NCBI GenBank assembly: GCA_018715175.1
Contig: DVME01000084.1
Coordinates: 1-38,985, forward strand
DNA: 38,985 nt
Direction of reading: 5' to 3'
Source: Candidatus Limiplasma stercoravium
Lineage (GTDB): Bacteria > Bacillota > Clostridia > Christensenellales > Aristaeellaceae
Shown here: positions 32,509 to 38,985 of the stretch, one piece after another
How positions within the stretch are numbered: the stretch's first letter is position 1
Layout of the letters: each line of letters starts with the position of its first letter
Position numbers and translations under genes: made by a program
Notes under the pieces: generated by a model
What the model was told of the DNA's origin: nothing
What the model saw: only the letters and a program-made list of their open reading frames with translations
The model's database searches: none

Positions 32509-33894
32509 ATGGCCAGAACTTATACCCGCGATATGACCCAGGGTTCGCCCACCAAGTTGATTTTTGGCTTTTTCTTTCCGCTGCTGTTCGGCATCCTGTT
32601 CCAGCAGGTCTACAACATGGTCGACACCATGGTGGTGGGACGGTTTCTGGGGGTGGAGGCGCTGGCGGGCGTGGGATCCACCGGCTCGCTGAATTTCCTG
32701 GTGCTGGGCTTTTGCATCGGCGTGTGCAACGGCTTTGTGATTCCCGTGGCGCAAAAGTTTGGCGAGCGCGACTACCGCGGGCTGAAGGAATTCGTCGTCA
32801 ACGCCATCCTGCTGACGGCGGTTTTTGCCGCGGTGCTTACCATTGTGGTATGCGTGCTGTGCGACCGGCTCCTGGCCTGGATGAATACCCCCGCGGACAT
32901 CATGGCCTACGCGCACGACTACCTGTTTGTGATTTTCCTGGGCATCCCCGTGGTGTTTATCTACAACGTGCTCTTTGGCGTCATCCGATCGCTGGGCGAT
33001 TCGCGCACGCCGGTGATGTACCTGCTGTTTTGCTCGCTGGTGAATGTGGCGCTGGATTTGCTGTTTATCGCGGGCTTTGGCATGGGCGTGAGCGGCGCGG
33101 CCTGGGCCACGGTGATTTCTCAGGCAATGTCCTCGCTTTTGTGCGTGCGCTACCTTCGCCACAGCGACCTGCTGGTGCTTACCCGCGCGGACTGGCGGCT
33201 GAACCTAAGCTGCATCGGCCGGCTGGCGGGCATGGGCATCCCCATGGGCCTGCAATACTCCATTACGGCGCTGGGCTCCATCGTGCTGCAGACGGCGGTC
33301 AACGGCCTGGGCTCTGTGTGCGTGGCGGCGCTGGCCGCCGGCAGCAAAGTCAGCCAGCTTTTCTGCGCGCCCTTTGACGCCATGGGCAGCACCATGGTCA
33401 CCTACGGCGGGCAAAACGTGGGCGCCGGACGGCTGGATCGTATTGGCAAGGGCCTGCGCAGCTGTTCGCTGATGGGCGTAGGGTATTCATGCCTGGCCTT
33501 TGCGACGCTGTACTTCTTTAGCGACCGGTTCGTGCTGCTGTTTGTGGACGGCGCGGAAACCGAGGTCATCGCTCAGGCACAGCTGTTTTTGCGGTATAAC
33601 GCCGCAATGTATATCCCTCTGGCGTTTGTCAATATCCTCCGCTTTCTCATTCAGGGCTTGGGCTTTACCCGTCAGGCCATGTTTGCCGGCGTATGCGAGA
33701 TGATTGCGCGCTCGTGGGTGGGGTTTGCGCTGGTGCCGGCCTACGGCTTTGCGGCTGCCTGCGCCGCCAACCCTGCCGCGTGGATTGCCGCGGATCTATT
33801 TCTCTTTCCGGCGTATCTGTACGCCATGCGACGTTTGCGCGGCGAGAAGAGGCGCTTGTTTATCGCGCCATTGCGTAGGCGAAAAGCCGCTTGA
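32509..33894 (+). CDS. MATE-family multidrug/sodium or proton antiporter
   Basis: The protein has 461 residues and twelve hydrophobic segments. The family pattern is visible: FFFPLLFGILFQQVYNMVDT, VVGRFLGVEALAGVGSTGS, RSLGDSRTPVMYL, and the second half LGSIVLQTAVNGLGSV with GLGFTRQAMFAG. It belongs to the DinF/NorM-like MATE branch common in Clostridia and exports cationic compounds by cation exchange across the cytoplasmic membrane. The start ATG 32509 is set by AAAGGGGG (32493-32500) 8 nt upstream; in-frame ATGs at 32485 and 32488 precede the site. Its last 35 nt overlap the end of the carboxypeptidase gene on the other strand. Confidence 0.93.
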   Translation: MARTYTRDMTQGSPTKLIFGFFFPLLFGILFQQVYNMVDTMVVGRFLGVEALAGVGSTGSLNFLVLGFCIGVCNGFVIPVAQKFGERDYRGLKEFVVNAILLTAVFAAVLTIVVCVLCDRLLAWMNTPADIMAYAHDYLFVIFLGIPVVFIYNVLFGVIRSLGDSRTPVMYLLFCSLVNVALDLLFIAGFGMGVSGAAWATVISQAMSSLLCVRYLRHSDLLVLTRADWRLNLSCIGRLAGMGIPMGLQYSITALGSIVLQTAVNGLGSVCVAALAAGSKVSQLFCAPFDAMGSTMVTYGGQNVGAGRLDRIGKGLRSCSLMGVGYSCLAFATLYFFSDRFVLLFVDGAETEVIAQAQLFLRYNAAMYIPLAFVNILRFLIQGLGFTRQAMFAGVCEMIARSWVGFALVPAYGFAAACAANPAAWIAADLFLFPAYLYAMRRLRGEKRRLFIAPLRRRKAA

Positions 33895-35200
33895 GATCGC
33901 TGAAGCCGCGCTGACGGCCCGGCGCGTTGAGCAGCACCGCCACCAGCGTGCGCCCGTCGCTTTGGTAGGCGCCTACATAGCAAAAACCCGCATGCGAGGT
34001 ATAACCGCTTTTGACCCCCGCCGCGCCCTGGATATAGCTGGGCGAAGCGGGGTCAAAGATTTCATAGGTGTTTTGCACGGTCAAAGCGTCGCGCTTTGAG
34101 GTGGCGGGCAGGGTGTAGCTTAGACAGCTGACGATTTGGCAGAAGGTTTGATTGGTCAGCGCGTAGCGCGTCAAAGTGGCCAAATCGCGCGCGGTGGTGT
34201 AATGCTCGTCGCTGTGGTAGCCGTGCGCATTGACAAAATGCGTGCCCGTCATGCCCAACTCTGCGGCGCGGGCGTTCATTTCGTCCACAAAGGCATTCAC
34301 GCTGCCTGCGCAAAGCTCGGCCACGGCGTTGGCCGCGTCGTTGCCGGAGCGGATCATCAGGCCGTAGAGCAGGTCGATCATGCGCATGCGCTCGCCCGGC
34401 GTGACCGGCACCAGCGAGCTGTCCTTGGGTACGTCGGCCGCACAGGAGGGAATGGTGACGGTTTCCTCCAACCCACCGTGCTCCAGGGCCAGAAGCAGCG
34501 TCATAATCTTGGTGGTGCTGGCCGGGAACATGCGCTCGTCGCAGCGGTATTCAAACAGGACTTCGCCGCTGACAACATCCATGGCCAGGCACGATTGGCT
34601 ATACAGATAATCCGGCGTGAGCGAAAGCGGCTGGCTTTCATCGAAAAAAGGCGGCGCGACATAGCCATAGCCGGATAAATCCGAAAACAACAGGGATGTT
34701 ACTTGCGGCGTGGCCACGCCGTCCCTGTCCAGGGACGTTTCGCCCAAGCGGATCATTTCTTCCTGAAAGGCGCGAACCGCCTCCTCGGTCTGGCTGCCGT
34801 AAATGCCGTCCACATCGCCGTCCAGGAGCTTGAGATCGACCAGGCGGTTTTGCAGCTCGGTTACGGCGTCGCCGCGGCTGCCGGAGCGAAGCGTGCGCAG
34901 CGCCATTTCCGAATTCGGGTCATACAGCGCCGCCAGGGTGTCCGCGTCCGCCTCTCCGGTCTGCTCAACGGCAAAGCCCTCCGCCGCCAACAACCGCTGC
35001 GCCTCGGCAACCGCTGCGGCGGTCTTGTCGCCGTAGATGCCGTCGGCTTTGTCGTCAAGCAGTCCCAGCTCGATGAGCCTTTGCTGCAAGGTGACGACAT
35101 CCGTGCCCGTATTGCCCGCGGAAAGCGGGCGATAGGCCTGCGCCAGCGCCGCCTGCGTCCAAAGCAAGATCATGAGTAAAATGAGAGCCATACGTTTCAT
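33860..35200 (-). CDS. D-Ala-D-Ala carboxypeptidase (S11, DacF-like) with two N-terminal peptidoglycan-binding repeats
   Basis: The protein has 446 residues. After a signal peptide (about 1-20) come two PG_binding_1 domains: about 26-90 (VVTLQQRLIELGLLDDKADG) and about 105-165 (VTELQNRLVDLKLLDGDVDG). The penicillin-binding peptidase domain begins near 190. Its catalytic motifs are STTK (Ser about 228), SGN (about 284) and KSG (about 397), all present. It trims the terminal D-Ala of peptidoglycan peptides outside the membrane. The PBP5 C-terminal anchor domain is absent, so wall binding likely comes from the repeats. ATG 35200 is chosen because the signal peptide starts there, with AAGGAAG about 11 nt upstream. 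A TATAAT without clear -35 precedes it at about 35235. Confidence 0.92.
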   Translation of the reverse strand: MKRMALILLMILLWTQAALAQAYRPLSAGNTGTDVVTLQQRLIELGLLDDKADGIYGDKTAAAVAEAQRLLAAEGFAVEQTGEADADTLAALYDPNSEMALRTLRSGSRGDAVTELQNRLVDLKLLDGDVDGIYGSQTEEAVRAFQEEMIRLGETSLDRDGVATPQVTSLLFSDLSGYGYVAPPFFDESQPLSLTPDYLYSQSCLAMDVVSGEVLFEYRCDERMFPASTTKIMTLLLALEHGGLEETVTIPSCAADVPKDSSLVPVTPGERMRMIDLLYGLMIRSGNDAANAVAELCAGSVNAFVDEMNARAAELGMTGTHFVNAHGYHSDEHYTTARDLATLTRYALTNQTFCQIVSCLSYTLPATSKRDALTVQNTYEIFDPASPSYIQGAAGVKSGYTSHAGFCYVGAYQSDGRTLVAVLLNAPGRQRGFSDLKRLFAYAMAR

Positions 35201-35308
35201 CTTGCGTATCGCTTCCTTTCTTACACTATTTATTATAACGCAAGCCTGCGCCAAAATCCTGCATGCCCGGCCGCACAAAAACATATCCTGCACGCGGAGG
35301 GATGCGTG

Positions 35309-36397
35309 ATGAAACGAGGCTACCCGCCCCCATGGGCTTGCGCCGTTCTTTTGGCGCTGCTGCTGCTTTGGCGCATGCTGGGCGCTCCGCTGACAGCGGA
35401 GCAGTTTTCCCACTTGGAAACCCCGTTTTGGCAAGCGCGGGCGCTGCTGCCGCTTCGTGTGGCGCGCATTTTAACGCTGTGGTTTCCCGTGGACAGCGCA
35501 GAGCCGGAAACCCTGCCCCAAGAGGCCATGACCCAGGAGGAGCGCGCGCTCATGGCCATGAGCGATATGACGGATGAAACCATCGCCGTTTATGTGGCTC
35601 ATGAGCAAAACCTTGTTGTCCTGCCGCTGGAGGATTATGTATGCGGCGTGGTCGCCGCGGAGATGCCGGCGGCGTATCACCTGGAGGCGCTCAAGGCGCA
35701 GGCGGTGGCCGCCCGGACGCGCGCGGTGCGGCAGCGAGGGCAAGGCGGCTGCGCGCTTCACGCAGGCGCCGACGTTTGCACCGACAGCGGACATTGCCAG
35801 GCTTACGCCACGCTGGAAGAATGCCGCGAAAAATGGGGCGACGAATACCAGCCCTACCGCGACCGGGTGCTTGCGGCGGTGCGGGAGACCGCGGGGGAGA
35901 TTTTGACCTATGAGGGCGAACCGATCACCGTGTATTACCATGCCATGAGCGGCGGACGCACCGAGGATGCCGCCGCGGTTTTTGGGCAGGCCGAGCCGTA
36001 TTTGGTCAGCGTGTCCAGCGAAGGCGAGGAAGACGCTCGTGGCTTTTATGCGGACGCTTTTGTCAGCTATGAAACCTTGGCGGAAGCGCTGGACAGCACG
36101 CCGGACGAGCTTCGGCGCACCTTCGCCATCGCCCAGTATACGCAGACAGGCCGGGTCAGCACCGTGCTGGTGGGCGAGCGGCATGTGCCGGCCTCGGAGC
36201 TCAGGGAAAGTCTTGGCTTGAGAAGCACGTGGTTCACCTTCAGCATGGACGAGGAAGGCGTTACCTTTCATCAGCAGGGCTATGGTCACGGCGTGGGCAT
36301 GAGCCAGGTGGGGGCCAATGCCATGGCCGCAGACGGCGCGCCATACGATCATATTTTGACACATTTTTATCCGGGGACTTCGGTGGAGACGTACTGA
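35309..36397 (+). CDS. spoIID: SpoIID-like stage II sporulation lytic transglycosylase
   Basis: The protein has 362 residues. An N-terminal membrane span (about 8-26) precedes the SpoIID domain with LEDYVCGVVAAEMPAAYH, in which the catalytic Glu lies at about residue 118. EALKAQAVAARTRAV, TDSGHCQAY, YYHAMSGGRTEDA, and the C-terminal GYGHGVGMSQVGANAMA follow, all hallmarks. In B. subtilis SpoIID cleaves glycan strands denuded by SpoIIP during forespore engulfment. GGAGG is 8 nt before ATG 35309; the GTG at 35306 is possible. Two Cys residues in the DVCTDSGHCQ region are typical of SpoIID. It is followed 51 nt later by spoIIQ. Confidence 0.94.
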   Translation: MKRGYPPPWACAVLLALLLLWRMLGAPLTAEQFSHLETPFWQARALLPLRVARILTLWFPVDSAEPETLPQEAMTQEERALMAMSDMTDETIAVYVAHEQNLVVLPLEDYVCGVVAAEMPAAYHLEALKAQAVAARTRAVRQRGQGGCALHAGADVCTDSGHCQAYATLEECREKWGDEYQPYRDRVLAAVRETAGEILTYEGEPITVYYHAMSGGRTEDAAAVFGQAEPYLVSVSSEGEEDARGFYADAFVSYETLAEALDSTPDELRRTFAIAQYTQTGRVSTVLVGERHVPASELRESLGLRSTWFTFSMDEEGVTFHQQGYGHGVGMSQVGANAMAADGAPYDHILTHFYPGTSVETY

Positions 36398-36448
36398 AGC
36401 GCATAGGGACAATTCGTTCCGGGAACGCTATGCCGGGAGGGATTGCCT

Positions 36449-37147
36449 ATGCAGTTTGAACGGTTTTGGCAGGGAATGCGCCGCGCCTATGCGCGGTATG
36501 ATCGCCTGATGGAAAAGCAGGGATTTTACATCGTTCTGGGTGTATGCGTGCTGGTCATCGTTCTCAGCGCCCTGTATACGTTTCACTTTCGAGACCAATG
36601 GGATGCCGCGCGCGAAGCAGAACCCGAGAACGTCGCTGCCGGGGGTTCGCAGGAAGCGCAGACCCTGGCGCAGGCCCAGGAGGTTGTCAAAAGCGCCCAA
36701 ACCTTGGTCGCTGCGCCCACCCAAACGCCCTTTGTCTTTGCCCAGCCCGTGGACGGCGCGACCATACGTTGGTTCGACGACGAAGAGCCGACTTTTTTTG
36801 CCTACGGAAACGTTTGGCAGGTGCATGTGGGCGTCGATTTGGCGGCGGACTATGCGACCCCGGTACTGGCCAGCGCCTCGGGAACGGTTTTGGATGTATG
36901 GCAGGACAATCAATACGGCTTATGCGTTCGCATCGCGCATGAGGGCGGATACGAAACCGTGTATGCCGGCTTGAGCGAAGCCGGCTACCTGCGCCAGGGC
37001 GACCCTGTGACCCAGGGGCAAACGGTGGGCAACGTGGGCAATGGGGTTTTGCTGGAAAGCCTGGACGAGCCGCATCTGCACTTTGAGGTCTGGCGCGACG
37101 GCCGCCCGGTGGACCCGATGAGCGCCATGCTGGGGCTTGACAATTAA
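36449..37147 (+). CDS. spoIIQ: SpoIIQ-like M23 peptidase-fold engulfment protein
   Basis: The protein has 232 residues. It has a single membrane span (about 26-43), a helical linker and a LytM/M23 domain (about 95-230). HVGVDL gives the first metal pair (HxxxD) and HLHFEVW the HxH, so the zinc site appears intact. B. subtilis SpoIIQ lacks a metal ligand, while clostridial SpoIIQ can bind zinc. SpoIIQ in the forespore membrane pairs with SpoIIIAH to make the channel across the two membranes. The genetic neighbour spoIID supports this identity over a plain M23 endopeptidase. GGGAGGG lies 7 nt before ATG 36449. Confidence 0.88.
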   Translation: MQFERFWQGMRRAYARYDRLMEKQGFYIVLGVCVLVIVLSALYTFHFRDQWDAAREAEPENVAAGGSQEAQTLAQAQEVVKSAQTLVAAPTQTPFVFAQPVDGATIRWFDDEEPTFFAYGNVWQVHVGVDLAADYATPVLASASGTVLDVWQDNQYGLCVRIAHEGGYETVYAGLSEAGYLRQGDPVTQGQTVGNVGNGVLLESLDEPHLHFEVWRDGRPVDPMSAMLGLDN

Positions 37148-37153
37148 AAAACA

Positions 37154-37182
37154 TTATGATATGTTACAAAACGTTATATAAT
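37154..37182 (+). promoter_or_regulatory. promoter of glmS
   Basis: TATAAT (37177-37182) is a perfect -10; a weak -35, TTATGA (37154-37159), lies 17 bp upstream. The region is AT-rich. The short 60-nt spacer excludes a glmS ribozyme of the usual 150 nt or more. Confidence 0.55.
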
Positions 37183-37207
37183 GATATAGTTTTGGAGGGA
37201 ACCAAGA

Positions 37208-38985
37208 ATGTGCGGAATCGTAGGCTATATCGGCGCGAGGCAGGCTTCGCCCATCCTGATGGAAGGGCTGGACCGGCTGTCCTACCGCGGATATGACAGC
37301 GCGGGCGTGGCGGTGATTGGCCCGCAGGGAACCATCCAGGTGCGCAAGGCCAAGGGCCGGTTGGAAAACCTGGATCGCCTGTTGGCGCAAAGCCCGGTAG
37401 AGGGCAAGGTGGGCATCGGGCATACGCGCTGGGCCACGCACGGCGAACCCAGCGACCTGAACGCGCATCCGCATACCGACGTCAAGGGCGGCATTGCGGT
37501 GGTTCATAACGGCATCATCGAAAACCATGAAGCCCTGCGCCGCTACCTGCGCGGCCTTGGGGCGGAGTTCGTCAGCCAGACGGACACGGAGGTGGTTGCG
37601 CATCTGCTGCGCGTGCTCTACGAGGGCGACATGAAGGCCACGCTCCTGCGAGCCATAGGCATGCTGGAAGGCAGTTATGCGCTGGGCATCATTTGCGACC
37701 GCGAGCCGGGCAGACTTTTTTGCGCGCGCAACGACAGTCCATTGGTCATCGGCGCTAGGGACGGCGAAGGCTTTATCGCTTCGGATATCCCAGCGCTGCT
37801 GAGCCATACGCGCGACGTGATTTTCTTGCAGGATAAGGAAATCGGCATTTTGGACCGAAGCGGCGTCACCGTCTTGGACGCTTATGGAAAAAGCTGCGAG
37901 CATGCCGTGTTCCATGTGGACTGGGATCTCTCCAGCGCTCAAAAGGGCGGCTACGCCCACTATATGCTCAAAGAAATCCACGAGCAGCCCACCGCGATTC
38001 AAAATACCTTCGCACAGCGCCTCGACCGAACCGATTGGCTGCCCATCACCGCTGAGGATGCTCAGGCGCTGACCAAAATTACCATCGTAGCCTGCGGCAC
38101 GTCCTATCATGCCGGGGTGTTGGGCAAGTATGCCATTGAGCGCTTGGCGCGGCTCAATGTGGAGGTGGACATCGCCAGCGAATTCCGCTACCGCGATCCG
38201 GTCATAGCGCCTGGGGAATGGTTTATCGCCGTGTCGCAAAGCGGCGAAACGGCCGACACCCTGGCCGCGCTTCGTCAAGCGCGGCGGCGCGGCGCGCGCG
38301 TGATGGCCATATGCAACGTGGTGGGCTCTACCCTGGCGCGCGAGGCAGGAGAGGCTTTCACCCTGTATACACACGCCGGGCCGGAAATCGCCGTAGCCAG
38401 CACCAAAGCCTATATCACCCAGGCGGAGGTTTTGATGCTTTTGGGGATCGCTTTGGGCAAAATGCGCCAAACCCTGAGCCCTGAGCAGGCCCGCGGCCTT
38501 TGGGAGGAATGGCGGCGCCTGCCTGACAAGGCCGCCCAAGCGTTGGAAACCCAGGAGCTTGCCCAGCGTCTTTCCAGCCGCCTCAGCCAAAAAAAACACG
38601 CCTTTTTCGTCGGCCGAGGCATGGATTACGCCGTGTCCATGGAGGCGGCCCTCAAGCTCAAGGAGGTCAGCTATATTTTCAGCGAGGCTTATGCCGCGGG
38701 CGAACTGAAGCATGGGCCCATCGCGCTGCTCAAAGAAGGGCGGCTGGTGGTGGCCACGGTCACGCAAGGCGCTTTGGTGGAAAAAACGCTGAGCAACCTG
38801 CGCGAGGTGACGGCGCGCGGGGCGATGGTGGTGGCGGTCTGCGCGCAAAGCCTGGTTCCCCGTCTGCGCGATTCGGTGGATGAGATTCTTCCCGTGCCGG
38901 ACGCCGACGAGACAATCGCGCCGCTTTTGGCGGCCATCCCGCTGCAGCTGTTCGCCTACTGCATGGCCGTTGCCCGGGGCTGCGA
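37208..38985 (+). CDS. glmS: glutamine-fructose-6-phosphate aminotransferase, 3' end beyond the window
   Basis: The first 592 residues are present; family members are about 608, so only about 15 residues are missing. MCGIVGYIG at the N-terminus carries the nucleophilic Cys of the glutamine amidotransferase domain (1-225), with RWATHGEPS and HNGIIENHE. Two SIS sugar-phosphate isomerase domains follow (CGTSYHAG, SQSGETADT, STKAYITQ; GRGMDYAVSMEAALKLKE, ELKHGPIALL). It makes glucosamine-6-phosphate from fructose-6-phosphate and glutamine, the entry to peptidoglycan amino-sugars. TTGGAGGGA stands about 8 nt before the ATG at 37208. Confidence 0.97.
   Translation, partial: MCGIVGYIGARQASPILMEGLDRLSYRGYDSAGVAVIGPQGTIQVRKAKGRLENLDRLLAQSPVEGKVGIGHTRWATHGEPSDLNAHPHTDVKGGIAVVHNGIIENHEALRRYLRGLGAEFVSQTDTEVVAHLLRVLYEGDMKATLLRAIGMLEGSYALGIICDREPGRLFCARNDSPLVIGARDGEGFIASDIPALLSHTRDVIFLQDKEIGILDRSGVTVLDAYGKSCEHAVFHVDWDLSSAQKGGYAHYMLKEIHEQPTAIQNTFAQRLDRTDWLPITAEDAQALTKITIVACGTSYHAGVLGKYAIERLARLNVEVDIASEFRYRDPVIAPGEWFIAVSQSGETADTLAALRQARRRGARVMAICNVVGSTLAREAGEAFTLYTHAGPEIAVASTKAYITQAEVLMLLGIALGKMRQTLSPEQARGLWEEWRRLPDKAAQALETQELAQRLSSRLSQKKHAFFVGRGMDYAVSMEAALKLKEVSYIFSEAYAAGELKHGPIALLKEGRLVVATVTQGALVEKTLSNLREVTARGAMVVAVCAQSLVPRLRDSVDEILPVPDADETIAPLLAAIPLQLFAYCMAVARGC

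Noticed and set aside
37148..37207. glmS ribozyme upstream of glmS
   Set aside because: Only 60 AT-rich nt separate spoIIQ from glmS; the ribozyme core is longer and none of its conserved stems is visible.
37154..38848. A 564-codon - strand frame opposite glmS
   Set aside because: GlmS on the + strand is unmistakable, and this frame is its antisense shadow.

Overview
The window reads as chromosome of a GC-rich, spore-forming, low-oxygen Firmicute of the Clostridia type. The evidence is strong AAGGAGG-like ribosome binding sites, sigma-A promoters, engulfment genes of the SpoIID and SpoIIQ kind, a ferredoxin-domain aldo/keto reductase, and several SH3/peptidoglycan-binding exported proteins. 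The style fits a gut lineage near Christensenellales or Oscillospirales, but that placement is a guess from gene style; there is no rRNA or tRNA here. I see no CRISPR array, prophage, transposase or tRNA gene. No gene-free stretch exceeds about 260 bp.

Layout. Positions 1-160 hold a chain of palindromes that looks like a dispersed intergenic repeat. From 160 to 3630: an iron-sulfur aldo/keto reductase (-), an exported PepSY-like protein (+) and a uracil permease with a leader hairpin (-). From 3818 to 6139: a complete Tat operon (two TatA/B-type proteins and TatC) followed by a Tat-signal redox protein joining a split-Soret/C_GCAxxG_C_C-like domain to an FMN-binding domain, a likely client of the adjacent translocase. 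Then an alpha/beta hydrolase (-). From 7240 to 11352: a MacAB-like efflux operon in the unusual order adaptor, ATPase, permease, second adaptor. Its terminator hairpin contains the ribosome binding site of the next gene, a 2598-residue glycosyltransferase/phosphorylase of the cyclic beta-1,2-glucan synthase type (11423-19219).

The second half starts with an SH3/peptidoglycan-binding exported protein (-). It is divergent from an operon of an unrecognised 770-residue coiled-coil protein and a free-standing 83-residue FakA-C-terminus-like protein. A more AT-rich AraC/GyrI-type regulator follows and may be acquired. Next come phosphoglucomutase and a YtcJ-like amidohydrolase (-), then a tight operon of RluB-like pseudouridine synthase, a two-TM protein and an atypical membrane-embedded Hsp70/actin-fold protein. 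A CapA-like protein (-), a MATE transporter (+), a D-Ala-D-Ala carboxypeptidase with peptidoglycan-binding repeats (-), SpoIID, SpoIIQ and an incomplete glmS close the window. This last part is a cell-wall and sporulation neighbourhood.

The candidates for something undescribed are the Hsp70-like/two-TM pair, the 770-aa protein with the FakA-tail protein, the heme-less split-Soret/FMN Tat substrate, and the hairpin that appears to couple termination to translation before the giant glucan synthase gene.
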